The notes under the pieces were generated by a model. The model saw only the letters and a program-made list of their open reading frames with translations, was not told where the DNA came from and made no database searches. From the NCBI GenBank assembly GCA_023447635.1, contig JAEXNA010000241.1:1-18274 (forward strand): 18,274 nucleotides of DNA, written 5' to 3'. This DNA comes from Vulcanimicrobiota bacterium (GTDB taxonomy: Bacteria; Vulcanimicrobiota; Xenobia; Xenobiales; JADMJV01). The translations under genes were made by a program, and so were the position numbers. This document shows, one piece after another, positions 1-6,538 of this stretch. Each line of letters starts with the position of its first letter. Position 1 is the first letter of the stretch.

Positions 1-371
1 GGGGGGGCACCCGAAATCTGTTGGTGCTTGATTTGGACACCGTGGTGTCCAAACGGAGCACCGGGCCTTTCCCGGGGGGGCACCCGAAATCTGTTGGTGC
101 TTGATTTGGACACCGTGGTTTCCAAACGGAGCACCGAGCCTTTCCCGGAAGAGCGTCGAAATCTGTTGGTGCTTGATTTGGACACCGTGGTGTCCAAACG
201 GAGCACCGGGCCTTTCCCGGGGGGGGCACCCGAAATCTGTTGGTGCTTGATTTGGACACCGTGGTGTCCAAACGGAGCACCGGGCCTTTCCCGGGGGGGC
301 ACCCGAAATCTGTTGGTGCTTGATTTGGACACCGTGGTGCCCAAACGGAGCACCGAGCCTTTCCCGGAAGG
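1..371. repeat. Five tandem ~73-bp units, each with a long hairpin/palindrome
   Basis: The shared word GAAATCTGTTGG starts at 13, 86, 158, 232 and 305, giving periods of 73, 72, 74 and 73 bp. Each unit holds an inverted repeat: outer arms GGTGCT/AGCACC (6 bp), a 3-nt internal mismatch (tga/cgg), inner arms TTTGGACACC/GGTGTCCAAA (10 bp) and a GT centre. These hairpins span 23-62, 96-135, 168-207, 242-281 and 315-354. Copies 1, 3 and 4 also have a small second hairpin (CCGGG-ccttt-CCCGG) followed by a G run. Copies 2 and 5 carry CCGAG instead, plus one substitution in the inner arm. The whole unit is conserved with no variable spacer, and the periods are not all multiples of three, so this is neither a CRISPR array nor a coding repeat. 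The array probably continues past the left edge. Its function is unknown: an operator cluster, a REP-like satellite or a structured leader are all possible. Confidence 0.93.
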
Positions 372-385
372 GCGAGCGCGGAAGA

Positions 386-410
386 ATTTGCCCTCATCGG
401 GAACTCTTTT
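386..410 (+). promoter_or_regulatory. Possible degenerate CueR-like dyad before the oxidase operon
   Basis: The sequence TTGCCC-tcatc-GGGAAC at 388-404 has the same CCC-n5-GGGAAC core and spacing as the clear CueR-type operator of copA on the other strand at 6381-6411. The left half is poor, and I see no convincing -35 or -10 hexamers at the expected 19-bp spacing. It sits about 35 bp before the first gene of the copper operon, where a copper-responsive promoter would be expected. This is a weak call based on similarity within the window. Confidence 0.28.
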
Positions 411-438
411 CGCTCGTTCGAATTGATCGCGACGCTTC

Positions 439-942
439 ATGAGACGACTGGCGCTGATACTGCTGACTCTGCTCGCTCTTCTCGCCACGCTGGGCTCCGC
501 GCCCGCCTGGGCCGACGGCTGCTGCTGTGGCACGGAGTCCAATCAGTGCGAGGCCCCTTCGACCGAACTCACTGCTAACGTCGCGGCAACCGCGTCGATG
601 AGAGACCAACTGGCCGCTCGAGCGCGCGCCTGGTGGACCGAGGTGGAGCTTCAGGCGAACGAGCCGAAGCTAACCTCCTCGCCCTGCGAACCGACAGCAG
701 ACGACAGCTGTCCTTGCCTCAAGCCGAAAGAGCCGAGTTCCACGCACCACGTGGCCGGGCTCCTCCAACTCGAAGCGTTTCAGCCGGTCGAGCGGCTGGA
801 GATCGTGCTCGACCCGCCCCGGCTCCCCCGGGTCGTCGCGCAGCGACCTCCAACCCCGCCTTCCCCTCCCCACAGACCGCCCTTAGAGAGCGAAGGCTGG
901 GCCCATGCCCAGCACCCTCTGCCTCCACCTTTCCCGGGATAG
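439..942 (+). CDS. Small Cys-rich exported protein of the copper operon
   Basis: The 167-residue product starts with a typical Sec signal peptide (MRRLALILLTLLALLATLGS, then APAWA) with likely cleavage after AWA, near residue 25. The mature N-terminus carries DGCCCGTESNQC, and a second cluster SCPC lies near residue 90, so it could bind a soft metal or form disulphides. The C-terminal third is proline-rich and ends PPPFPG. I do not recognise a named family. Small exported proteins of this kind are often found just before CzcC/CusC-type genes. No good Shine-Dalgarno sequence precedes the ATG. The next gene starts 53 bp downstream on the same strand, so the two probably share a transcript. A periplasmic copper-binding or accessory role is inferred from context and the cysteines. 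Confidence 0.7.
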   Translation: MRRLALILLTLLALLATLGSAPAWADGCCCGTESNQCEAPSTELTANVAATASMRDQLAARARAWWTEVELQANEPKLTSSPCEPTADDSCPCLKPKEPSSTHHVAGLLQLEAFQPVERLEIVLDPPRLPRVVAQRPPTPPSPPHRPPLESEGWAHAQHPLPPPFPG

Positions 943-953
943 TCGTTCCCCCC

Positions 954-970
954 GGCGCCGCTAAGGCGCC
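954..970 (+). other. Short hairpin just upstream of the TolC-like gene
   Basis: GGCGCC-gctaa-GGCGCC forms a 6-bp GC-only stem with a 5-nt loop. It lies between the stop at 942 and the GAAAGG ribosome-binding site at about 981-986. There is no U run after it, so it is not a classical terminator. It may stabilise or separate translation of the two cistrons. The role is unknown. Confidence 0.4.
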
Positions 971-995
971 TCGACTTACGGAAAGGTTCATTCCC

Positions 996-2270
996 ATGTG
1001 GAACAACACTTGGCGAAGCCGTCTGGCTTTGCTGGGGGTCGTCTTCTGCGCCGTCGCTCTACCCCTGCAGGCCCAACCGCTGGACCTGCAGGGTGTGCTG
1101 GCGCGCGCCGCAGAGCACAATCCCACCCTGAAAGCCGCCTACGCCCAGGTGCGTATGGCCGAGGCCGACGTCACCGGCGCCAACTTGCTACCAAACCCTC
1201 AGCTTGGGGTCGAGGTGATGTGGCCCAACGACTCGGCGCCCGCCCGGCAAGAGTATTCGCTGAGCTACAACATCATCGACCTGTTCGCGCGCTCCGGTCG
1301 CGTACAGGCCGCCGAACAGCGACGCAAGGCCGCGCTGGGTCAGACCCTGGCGCAAGCCGTCGACCTGGAAGCGCATCTGAAGTCGGCTTACTACACCGTG
1401 CAGGGCCACGCTCAGGCGCTGGCCGAGCAGAAAACTCTGCTACAGGTGGCCGAACTGCAGGCGGAACTTGCCAAACGCCAGCGCGACGCGGGCAACATCC
1501 CCGAGCTGGAACTGGCTCAGTACAAAGCGATCGTGCTGCAGGCTCGCACCCAGTATTACGACCGTCAGATGGCGCTCTTCGAGGCGCGCCAAGAGCTGGC
1601 CCGACTGATGGGTCAGGTCGACCAGGCCGAGGCGATCAGCATCGAGCCGCGTCTGGCCGACCTGCCCGAGCCCGACAACGAAACCGCTCCGGTGCTCCTG
1701 GCAGAGGCGATCGCCGAACGTCCGGACCTGCAGGCGCAGAAGTACGAACTCGAAGCTCTGAAGGCCGAGCGGGGGCAGCAGAATCTGCTGATCTTCGACG
1801 GCACCCAACTGGGCTACGTCTACGAGCGCGAGACCTCTCTGGAGAAGCTGCAGGGCGTAGGGCTCTCCCTTCCGCTGCCGATTTTTGACCGTCGTCAGGG
1901 AGAGAAGGCTCGTCTGGACGCTCAGATGGACCGTCAGAAGGCCGAGCAAGAGGTCCTTTCCCAACAGGTCACCGCCGAGGTGAAGACGCTGCTGGTCAAG
2001 ATGGCCAACGCGCGCCTGCGGGTGGAGCAGCTCGAGCAGCTGGTGCCGCTGAGAGAAGAGATCCTCGAGCTCTCTCGGCAGCAGTACAACGCCATGCTGG
2101 TCGGCACGTACCAGCTGCTCGACGTGCGCGGCGACAACTCGGTGGCGGTGCTGACTCTGGCCGACGCCAAGGCCGACTACTGGCGCGCCCGCGCCGAACT
2201 CGAGCGCGCCCTGGGCCGCTCTATCCTCAAGGGCACCGTCCCGTTTCAACCCAAGGAGACTTCCAAATGA
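996..2270 (+). CDS. TolC/CzcC-type outer-membrane efflux protein
   Basis: The 424-residue product belongs to the outer membrane efflux protein (OEP) family, which forms trimeric channels across the outer membrane and periplasm. The ATG at 996 is chosen because GAAAGG lies about 9 nt upstream and the protein then begins with a Sec signal (GVVFCAVALPLQAQA-type region, cleavage near AQA/QP at about residue 27). The open frame extends upstream but overlaps the preceding gene and has no export signal there. Seen in the sequence: the LDLQGVLARAAEHNPTLKAA start of the OEP repeat, PNPQLGVEV, long Gln/Glu/Ala-rich coiled-coil stretches, and the second repeat with LPLPIFDRRQGEKARLDA. There is no lipidation cysteine. 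Its stop overlaps the oxidase start by ATGA. In CusCBA or CzcCBA systems this protein works with an RND pump and an adaptor. Neither is present here, so the partner is unknown. Confidence 0.9.
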   Translation: MWNNTWRSRLALLGVVFCAVALPLQAQPLDLQGVLARAAEHNPTLKAAYAQVRMAEADVTGANLLPNPQLGVEVMWPNDSAPARQEYSLSYNIIDLFARSGRVQAAEQRRKAALGQTLAQAVDLEAHLKSAYYTVQGHAQALAEQKTLLQVAELQAELAKRQRDAGNIPELELAQYKAIVLQARTQYYDRQMALFEARQELARLMGQVDQAEAISIEPRLADLPEPDNETAPVLLAEAIAERPDLQAQKYELEALKAERGQQNLLIFDGTQLGYVYERETSLEKLQGVGLSLPLPIFDRRQGEKARLDAQMDRQKAEQEVLSQQVTAEVKTLLVKMANARLRVEQLEQLVPLREEILELSRQQYNAMLVGTYQLLDVRGDNSVAVLTLADAKADYWRARAELERALGRSILKGTVPFQPKETSK

Positions 2271-3709
2271 GAGTTCTATTTTTCGCCCTCTGGCTGGCCC
2301 TGCTAGGCCCCGTCCTGGCCGCGAGCCCGTATCCCGCTGACTGGCCGTACACTCCGATCACGACTCCGAACGGCAGCTCTCTGCCCTGGAAGATGAAGGA
2401 CGGAGTGAAAGAGTTCCGCCTGACCATCGAGGAGGTCGAGTACGACATGGCGCCCGGCACCCGGGTGAAAGCGTGGGGCTACAACGGCAGCACGCCCGGC
2501 CCGACCATCGAGGTGGTGCAGGGCGACCGGGTGCGCATTTTCGCCGAAAACAAGCTTCCCGAAGAGACGGCGGTGCATTGGCACGGCATCTTGCTGCCCA
2601 GCGGGATGGACGGGGTGAGCGGTCTGAACCAGCCCCCGATTTTGCCGGGCGAGACCTTCGTCTACGAGTTCACCATCAACCAGGCGCCGGGGACGCAGAT
2701 GTATCACTCGCACGCTGACGAGATGATCCAGATCGGGCTGGGCACGATGGGCTTTTTCATCATCCATCCGAAAGACCCCAAGTTCGAGAAGGTCGACCGC
2801 GATTTTGCCATCTTCCTCAACGAGTGGGACGTGCCGCCGGGCAGCTATCGTCCCGACCCGAACACGATGGTCGATTTCAACCTGTTCACTTTCAACTCGC
2901 GCGTCTATCCCGCCACCGACGCTCTGATCGCGAAGACCGGTCAGCGGGTGCGCTTTCGTTTCGCCAATGTCGGTCAGGAACTACACCCGATTCACGTGCA
3001 CGGGCACCAGTGGAGCATGACGGGCACCGACGGAGGTCCCGTTCCGGCTTCGGCTCGCATTCCGGACACCACGGTGCTGGTCAACCCCGGGCAGACCCGC
3101 GACGTGGTGATCGAGAAGGTGGTCGCGGGCGACTGGGCGTTCCACTGCCATCGTCGCCATCATCCGATGAACGCTATGGGGCACGACATTCCGAATATGG
3201 TGGGAGTGAGCCAGGACGGTTTGGAGGACAAGATCAAGGATCTGGTGCCGGGCTACATGGCGATGGGAGAGACCGGGATGTACGACCACGCCCAGCACGC
3301 CGAGCATATGGATATGCCCGAGAACACCGAGCCGATGATGGCTGGCGTTGGACCTTTCGGCTCGATCGGGATGGGAGGGATGTTCACCGTTCTCAAGGTG
3401 CGCGACAACCTGAAAGGCTACTCGGACAAGGAGGCGGGCTGGTATCAGAACCCGCCGGGCACGGTGGCTCGCCGGGTGAGCGCGGCGCCGACTCCTAAGG
3501 CGACCGAGGGCGAGGTTTACACTTGCCCGATGCATCCTGAGGTGAGTTCGGACAAACCGGGCAAATGCCCGAAGTGTGGGATGAATCTGGTGGAGAAGAA
3601 GACGACCGCGCCCGCGGCGAGCTACGTCTGCCCGATGCACCCAGAGGTCAAGTCGGGGCAGCCCGGTTCGTGTCCGAAGTGTGGGATGGACCTGAAGAAG
3701 GCGAAGTAG
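2267..3709 (+). CDS. Exported two-domain multicopper oxidase with two C-terminal heavy-metal-binding motifs
   Basis: The 480-residue product starts with a Sec-like signal peptide (MRVLFFALWLALLGPVLA) and lacks a twin-arginine motif. All copper ligands of a multicopper oxidase are visible: HWH at 104-106, HSH at 147-149, HPIHVH at 240-245, and H293-C294-H295, H299 and M304 in the HCHxxxHxxxxM pattern. The first and second ligand pairs are only about 100 residues apart from the third cluster, so this is a two-cupredoxin-domain (small-laccase-like) enzyme rather than the three-domain CueO/CopA type. Residues 331-372 form a Met/His-rich segment. After that come two copies of the CPMHPEV...CPKCGM heavy-metal-binding motif (420-439 and 455-473). 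The likely role is oxidising Cu(I) to Cu(II) and binding metal in the periplasm. It is translationally coupled to the TolC-like gene by an ATGA overlap. The family is certain; the exact substrate is inferred. Confidence 0.92.
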   Translation: MRVLFFALWLALLGPVLAASPYPADWPYTPITTPNGSSLPWKMKDGVKEFRLTIEEVEYDMAPGTRVKAWGYNGSTPGPTIEVVQGDRVRIFAENKLPEETAVHWHGILLPSGMDGVSGLNQPPILPGETFVYEFTINQAPGTQMYHSHADEMIQIGLGTMGFFIIHPKDPKFEKVDRDFAIFLNEWDVPPGSYRPDPNTMVDFNLFTFNSRVYPATDALIAKTGQRVRFRFANVGQELHPIHVHGHQWSMTGTDGGPVPASARIPDTTVLVNPGQTRDVVIEKVVAGDWAFHCHRRHHPMNAMGHDIPNMVGVSQDGLEDKIKDLVPGYMAMGETGMYDHAQHAEHMDMPENTEPMMAGVGPFGSIGMGGMFTVLKVRDNLKGYSDKEAGWYQNPPGTVARRVSAAPTPKATEGEVYTCPMHPEVSSDKPGKCPKCGMNLVEKKTTAPAASYVCPMHPEVKSGQPGSCPKCGMDLKKAK

Positions 3710-3722
3710 CGATCTGGTTGGA

Positions 3723-3765
3723 CCAAAGAAGAGAGGGTCCGCGTTGCGGTCCCTCTCTACTTTGG
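3723..3765. terminator. Long hairpin between convergent genes, probable terminator
   Basis: The arms CCAAAG-A-AGAGAGGG-T-CCGC and GCGG-T-CCCTCTCT-A-CTTTGG close on a GTT loop. That is 18 pairs with two single mismatches (A opposite A, T opposite T). It starts 13 bp after the oxidase stop and lies 33 bp before the cueR stop on the other strand, so it could serve both transcripts. Neither side has a proper U run, so it may need Rho or act mainly to protect the 3' end. Confidence 0.6.
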
Positions 3766-3798
3766 GGAGCCTTTGGAGGTTGGAGGGGAGGGTTCGGG

Positions 3799-4206
3799 TT
3801 AGAGCCAGTGGCCTTTGCCCTCGTCCGCCAGGTCCAGCAGGATCGGGCAGTCGGGGCGGTCGTCGCCGTGGCAGTGGCGGGCCAGATGCTCGAGCGTGTC
3901 GACCATCCCCTGAAGCTCTCCGATGCGCGCCTTCAGCGTGTCGACGTGGCCCAGTGCGACCGCCTTCACCTCGGAAGACGAGCGCTGGCGGTCTTGCCAC
4001 AGCGCCAGCAGTTCGCGGATCGCTTCGAGGGTGAACCCCAGGTCGCGGGAGCGGCGGATAAACCGCAGAGTGTGCAGATCGTCCTCGCTATACAGCCGGT
4101 AGCCTGAAGACGAGCGCTGCGCTGCGGGCAGCAGCGCGATGCTCTCGTAGTGGCGGATCATTTTGGCCGAGACTCCGCTCGCTTCGGCGACTTGCCCGAT
4201 GGTCAT
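3799..4206 (-). CDS. cueR: CueR, Cu(I)-responsive MerR-family regulator
   Basis: The 135-residue product has an N-terminal winged helix-turn-helix (MTIGQVAEASGVSAKMIRHY, then the GYRLYS wing), a long dimerisation helix and a C-terminal metal-binding loop. The loop holds Cys112 and Cys120 in C-HGDDRPD-C, the CX7C pattern that ligates Cu(I) in CueR, and Ser77 stands at the start of the dimerisation helix as in CueR. The frame stays open upstream, but the ATG at 4206 is chosen because translation from it gives a normal-length MerR protein and its ATG overlaps the copA stop (ATGA). cueR is therefore the second gene of a copA-cueR operon and should regulate its own synthesis through the copA promoter. 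The C-terminus (DEGKGHWL) has a histidine but no extra cysteine. Confidence 0.93.
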   Translation of the reverse strand: MTIGQVAEASGVSAKMIRHYESIALLPAAQRSSSGYRLYSEDDLHTLRFIRRSRDLGFTLEAIRELLALWQDRQRSSSEVKAVALGHVDTLKARIGELQGMVDTLEHLARHCHGDDRPDCPILLDLADEGKGHWL

Positions 4207-6362
4207 GCGGGAAGATTGGCTCCCGCCCGACGAGCCCCCTCCAACCGCCCCCAGCGAGCCAGACGCAGCGCGTTCCCGACCACAAACAGCGAGGAGAACG
4301 CCATCGCCGCCGAGGCCAGCATCGGCGACAGCGTGACTCCCCACGTCGGGTAAAGCGCGCCCGCCGCCACCGGAATCAGCAGCGCGTTGTACAAGAACGC
4401 CCAGAACAGATTCTGCCGGATGTTCCTCATCATGGCGCCGCTCAAGCGCAGCGCTCGTCCGACGCCCCGCAGGTCGCCCGACATCAGCACCACGCCAGCC
4501 GTCTCCGCCGCCACGTCGGTGCCCGTGCCCAGCGCCATTCCCACGTCGGCCTGAGCCAGAGCGGGCGCGTCGTTGATCCCGTCTCCAACAAAAAGCACCG
4601 GACCGTAGGCAGCCCTCAGCTCCTCCACCGCCGAAGCCTTGTCCGCAGGAGAGAGCTCTGCCCGCACCTCGTCGACCTCCAACCCACGCTCGGTGGCCCG
4701 CGCCGTGGCCTCGCGGTCGCCCGTCAGAACCACCACGCGGCGACCCGTCCGGCGCAGTTCCGCCAGAGCCGACGACGCGCTCTCCTTCACAGGGTCCGAG
4801 ATCCCCAGATAGCCCACGACCTGCCCCTCGACCCGAACCGAAATCACGCTTAGCGCCCGTTCGGCCCAGCCCTCCGGACCCTCGCCCCCGCCCAGAAAGC
4901 GAGCGCTCCCCAACTCGGTCAGAACGCCCCCGACCCGACCGCGTACGCCGGCTCCAACCACCGCCTCGAACCCCTCCACCGGGCGCAACGCCAGCCCCCG
5001 CTCCTGGGCCGCCCGCACCACCGCCCTGGCCAGAGGATGCTCCGACATCGCCTCGACCGAGGCCGCCAGGACCAGCGTCGGATCGTCCACAGAGCTCTCC
5101 ACCAAAGTCGGCTGGCCCATCGTCAGCGTTCCCGTCTTATCCAGCGCCACCACGCGCACGTCGCTCATCGCCTGAACCGCCTCGCCGCTGCGAAAGAGCA
5201 AGCCTAGACGCGCCGCGCGTCCCACCCCTACCATCACCGAAGTCGGCGTGGCCAGCCCCATCGCGCAAGGGCAGGCGATGATCAGCACGGTCACCGCGGC
5301 CGAAACCGCCGCTCCCACCCCGGGACCAAAGGCGAGCCATACCGCGAAAGTCAGCAGGGCTAGCCCGATCACCACGGGGACGAAGACTCCGGCAACCTTA
5401 TCTACCAGCGCCTGCACCGGAAGCTTCGAACCCTGCGCCTCACTCACGCTGCGCACGATCCCGGCCAGGACCGTCTCCTCTCCGACCCGGGACACGCGCA
5501 CGACCAGAGCGCCTTCGCTCACCGTGCCTCCCACCACCTCGGAGCCCGCGCCCTTCCAGACCGGCACCGGTTCGCCGGTGAGCATCGACTCGTCCACATA
5601 GGCGCCGCCTTCCAGCACCTCGCCATCCGTCGCGATCCGCTCTCCCGGCCGCACCACCATCTCCTCGCCAGGGGCAAGCCGGTCGCTAGGAACCTCCACC
5701 AGATCTTCGCCCCGGCGCACCCGACTGGTGCGAGGCGTCAGAGCCAGCAGTTCCCGCAAGGCGCCGGCCGTCCGCGCGCGCGCCCTCGATTCGAAGTAGC
5801 GCCCCAGCAGAATCAACGCCAGGATCACCGCCGCCGCCTCGAAGTAGTCCGAGCCCGGAATTCCGAGCAGCCATCCCCCGCTAGAGTAAAGCCAGGCCGA
5901 TCCAGCGCCCAGCAGCACCAGAGAGTTCATGTCGGGAGTGCGCCTCCACAGCGACCGGGCCCCTGATCGCAGCAGCCCTCGACCCGGACCCAACACGACC
6001 AGAGACGACAGGAGGAACCCCAGCCAGCCCAGGTCTCCCAGCTGATGGTGCAGCGTCGAAGAGACGTGCTGGCCCATCGAGAGCACGGCCAGCGGCAGGG
6101 CCAACCCAATGGCGGTCAGCGCGGAAACGGCGCTCTCGGAATCCTCAGTAGGAGCCGCCGACGCCTCGACGACCCGCCCCTCGTAGCCAGCCTTCTCGAT
6201 CGCTCCAACCACAGATTCGGGAGTCGCCGTACCTTGCACCGAGGCTCGACCCGTGGCCAGATTGACGCTGGCCGCCCTCACTCCTGGAACCGCGCCCAGC
6301 GCCTTTTCCAGCCGGGCCACGCACGAGCCGCAGCTCATTCCTATCACATCTATATTCAGCAT
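4203..6362 (-). CDS. copA: CopA, Cu(I)-exporting P1B-type ATPase
   Basis: The 719-residue inner-membrane pump has one N-terminal heavy-metal-associated domain (GMSCGSC, Cys11 and Cys14), the actuator motif TGEP (262-265), the transmembrane copper site CPC (364-366, in ACPCAMGLATP), the phosphorylation site DKTGTLT (Asp408), the SEHP nucleotide-binding motif (about 440-443) and GDGINDAP (about 593-600). The last two membrane helices contain YN (about 658) and MxxSS (about 687), the Cu(I)-ATPase signature. A GTG nine bases upstream (6371) is also possible, but GAGGTGA at 6374-6368 is correctly spaced for the ATG at 6362. It has one metal-binding domain where many CopA proteins have two. It is transcribed from the CueR-type promoter at 6381-6411 and overlaps cueR. 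Role: expulsion of cytoplasmic Cu(I). Confidence 0.95.
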   Translation of the reverse strand: MLNIDVIGMSCGSCVARLEKALGAVPGVRAASVNLATGRASVQGTATPESVVGAIEKAGYEGRVVEASAAPTEDSESAVSALTAIGLALPLAVLSMGQHVSSTLHHQLGDLGWLGFLLSSLVVLGPGRGLLRSGARSLWRRTPDMNSLVLLGAGSAWLYSSGGWLLGIPGSDYFEAAAVILALILLGRYFESRARARTAGALRELLALTPRTSRVRRGEDLVEVPSDRLAPGEEMVVRPGERIATDGEVLEGGAYVDESMLTGEPVPVWKGAGSEVVGGTVSEGALVVRVSRVGEETVLAGIVRSVSEAQGSKLPVQALVDKVAGVFVPVVIGLALLTFAVWLAFGPGVGAAVSAAVTVLIIACPCAMGLATPTSVMVGVGRAARLGLLFRSGEAVQAMSDVRVVALDKTGTLTMGQPTLVESSVDDPTLVLAASVEAMSEHPLARAVVRAAQERGLALRPVEGFEAVVGAGVRGRVGGVLTELGSARFLGGGEGPEGWAERALSVISVRVEGQVVGYLGISDPVKESASSALAELRRTGRRVVVLTGDREATARATERGLEVDEVRAELSPADKASAVEELRAAYGPVLFVGDGINDAPALAQADVGMALGTGTDVAAETAGVVLMSGDLRGVGRALRLSGAMMRNIRQNLFWAFLYNALLIPVAAGALYPTWGVTLSPMLASAAMAFSSLFVVGNALRLARWGRLEGARRAGANLPA

Positions 6363-6380
6363 ATCGTTCACCTCGAGACC

Positions 6381-6411
6381 AGGCTAAAGGTTCCCACGAT
6401 GGGAAGGTCAA
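6381..6411 (-). promoter_or_regulatory. CueR/MerR-type promoter and operator of copA
   Basis: On the minus strand the -35 box TTGACC (6411-6406) and a weak -10 box TAGCCT (6386-6381) are separated by 19 bp, the over-long spacer typical of MerR-activated promoters. Within the spacer lies the perfect dyad TTCCCA-tcg-TGGGAA. The left half (ACCTTCCC) matches the classical CueR box ACCTTCC, while the right half reads GGGAACCT instead of GGAAGGT. The inferred transcription start is only about 12 nt from the copA ATG, so the leader would be very short. Confidence 0.85.
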
Positions 6412-6460
6412 GCGGCTCTCCGAGGGACGAAGAAGGCACGGCGCAAGGGCCAAAAAGGGC

Positions 6461-6491
6461 AAAAAAAAACCTCGAGCGATGTTGCTCGAGG
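6461..6491 (-). terminator. Rho-independent terminator after the MocR-type gene
   Basis: On the minus strand CCTCGAGC-aacatc-GCTCGAGG forms an 8-bp perfect stem with a 6-nt loop, followed directly by nine T residues. It lies 48 bp after the stop of the MocR-type gene and about 50 bp before the copA -35 box. It therefore insulates the copper operon from upstream transcription. Confidence 0.92.
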
Positions 6492-6538
6492 CCTACGAGG
6501 AGTGTGCATGGGCTTTATACCGCCTGGGGAAACTCTGT

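Noticed and set aside
1..371. CRISPR array
   Set aside because: The entire ~73-bp unit is repeated, with no variable spacers between short repeats and no cas genes nearby.
1..371. Integron attC sites
   Set aside because: Units are palindromic and of suitable length, but the conserved GTTRRRY/RYYYAAC core sites are missing and no gene cassettes lie between units.
28..426. 132-residue open frame encoding a repetitive peptide
   Set aside because: It is a by-product of the DNA repeats: unit lengths of 73, 72, 74 and 73 shift the frame, and the peptide has no domain or ribosome-binding site.
633..995. N-terminal extension of the TolC-like gene
   Set aside because: It overlaps the Cys-rich gene, lacks an export signal and is low-complexity; the ATG at 996 has a ribosome-binding site and a signal peptide.
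1440..2249. 269-residue minus-strand open frame
   Set aside because: It is antisense to the TolC-like gene with shadow composition (His/Leu/Gln/Val) and no recognisable motif.
4207..4344. 46-residue extension of CueR
   Set aside because: It is Gly/Ser-rich read-through within copA; the ATG at 4206 yields the exact CueR length and cysteine positions.
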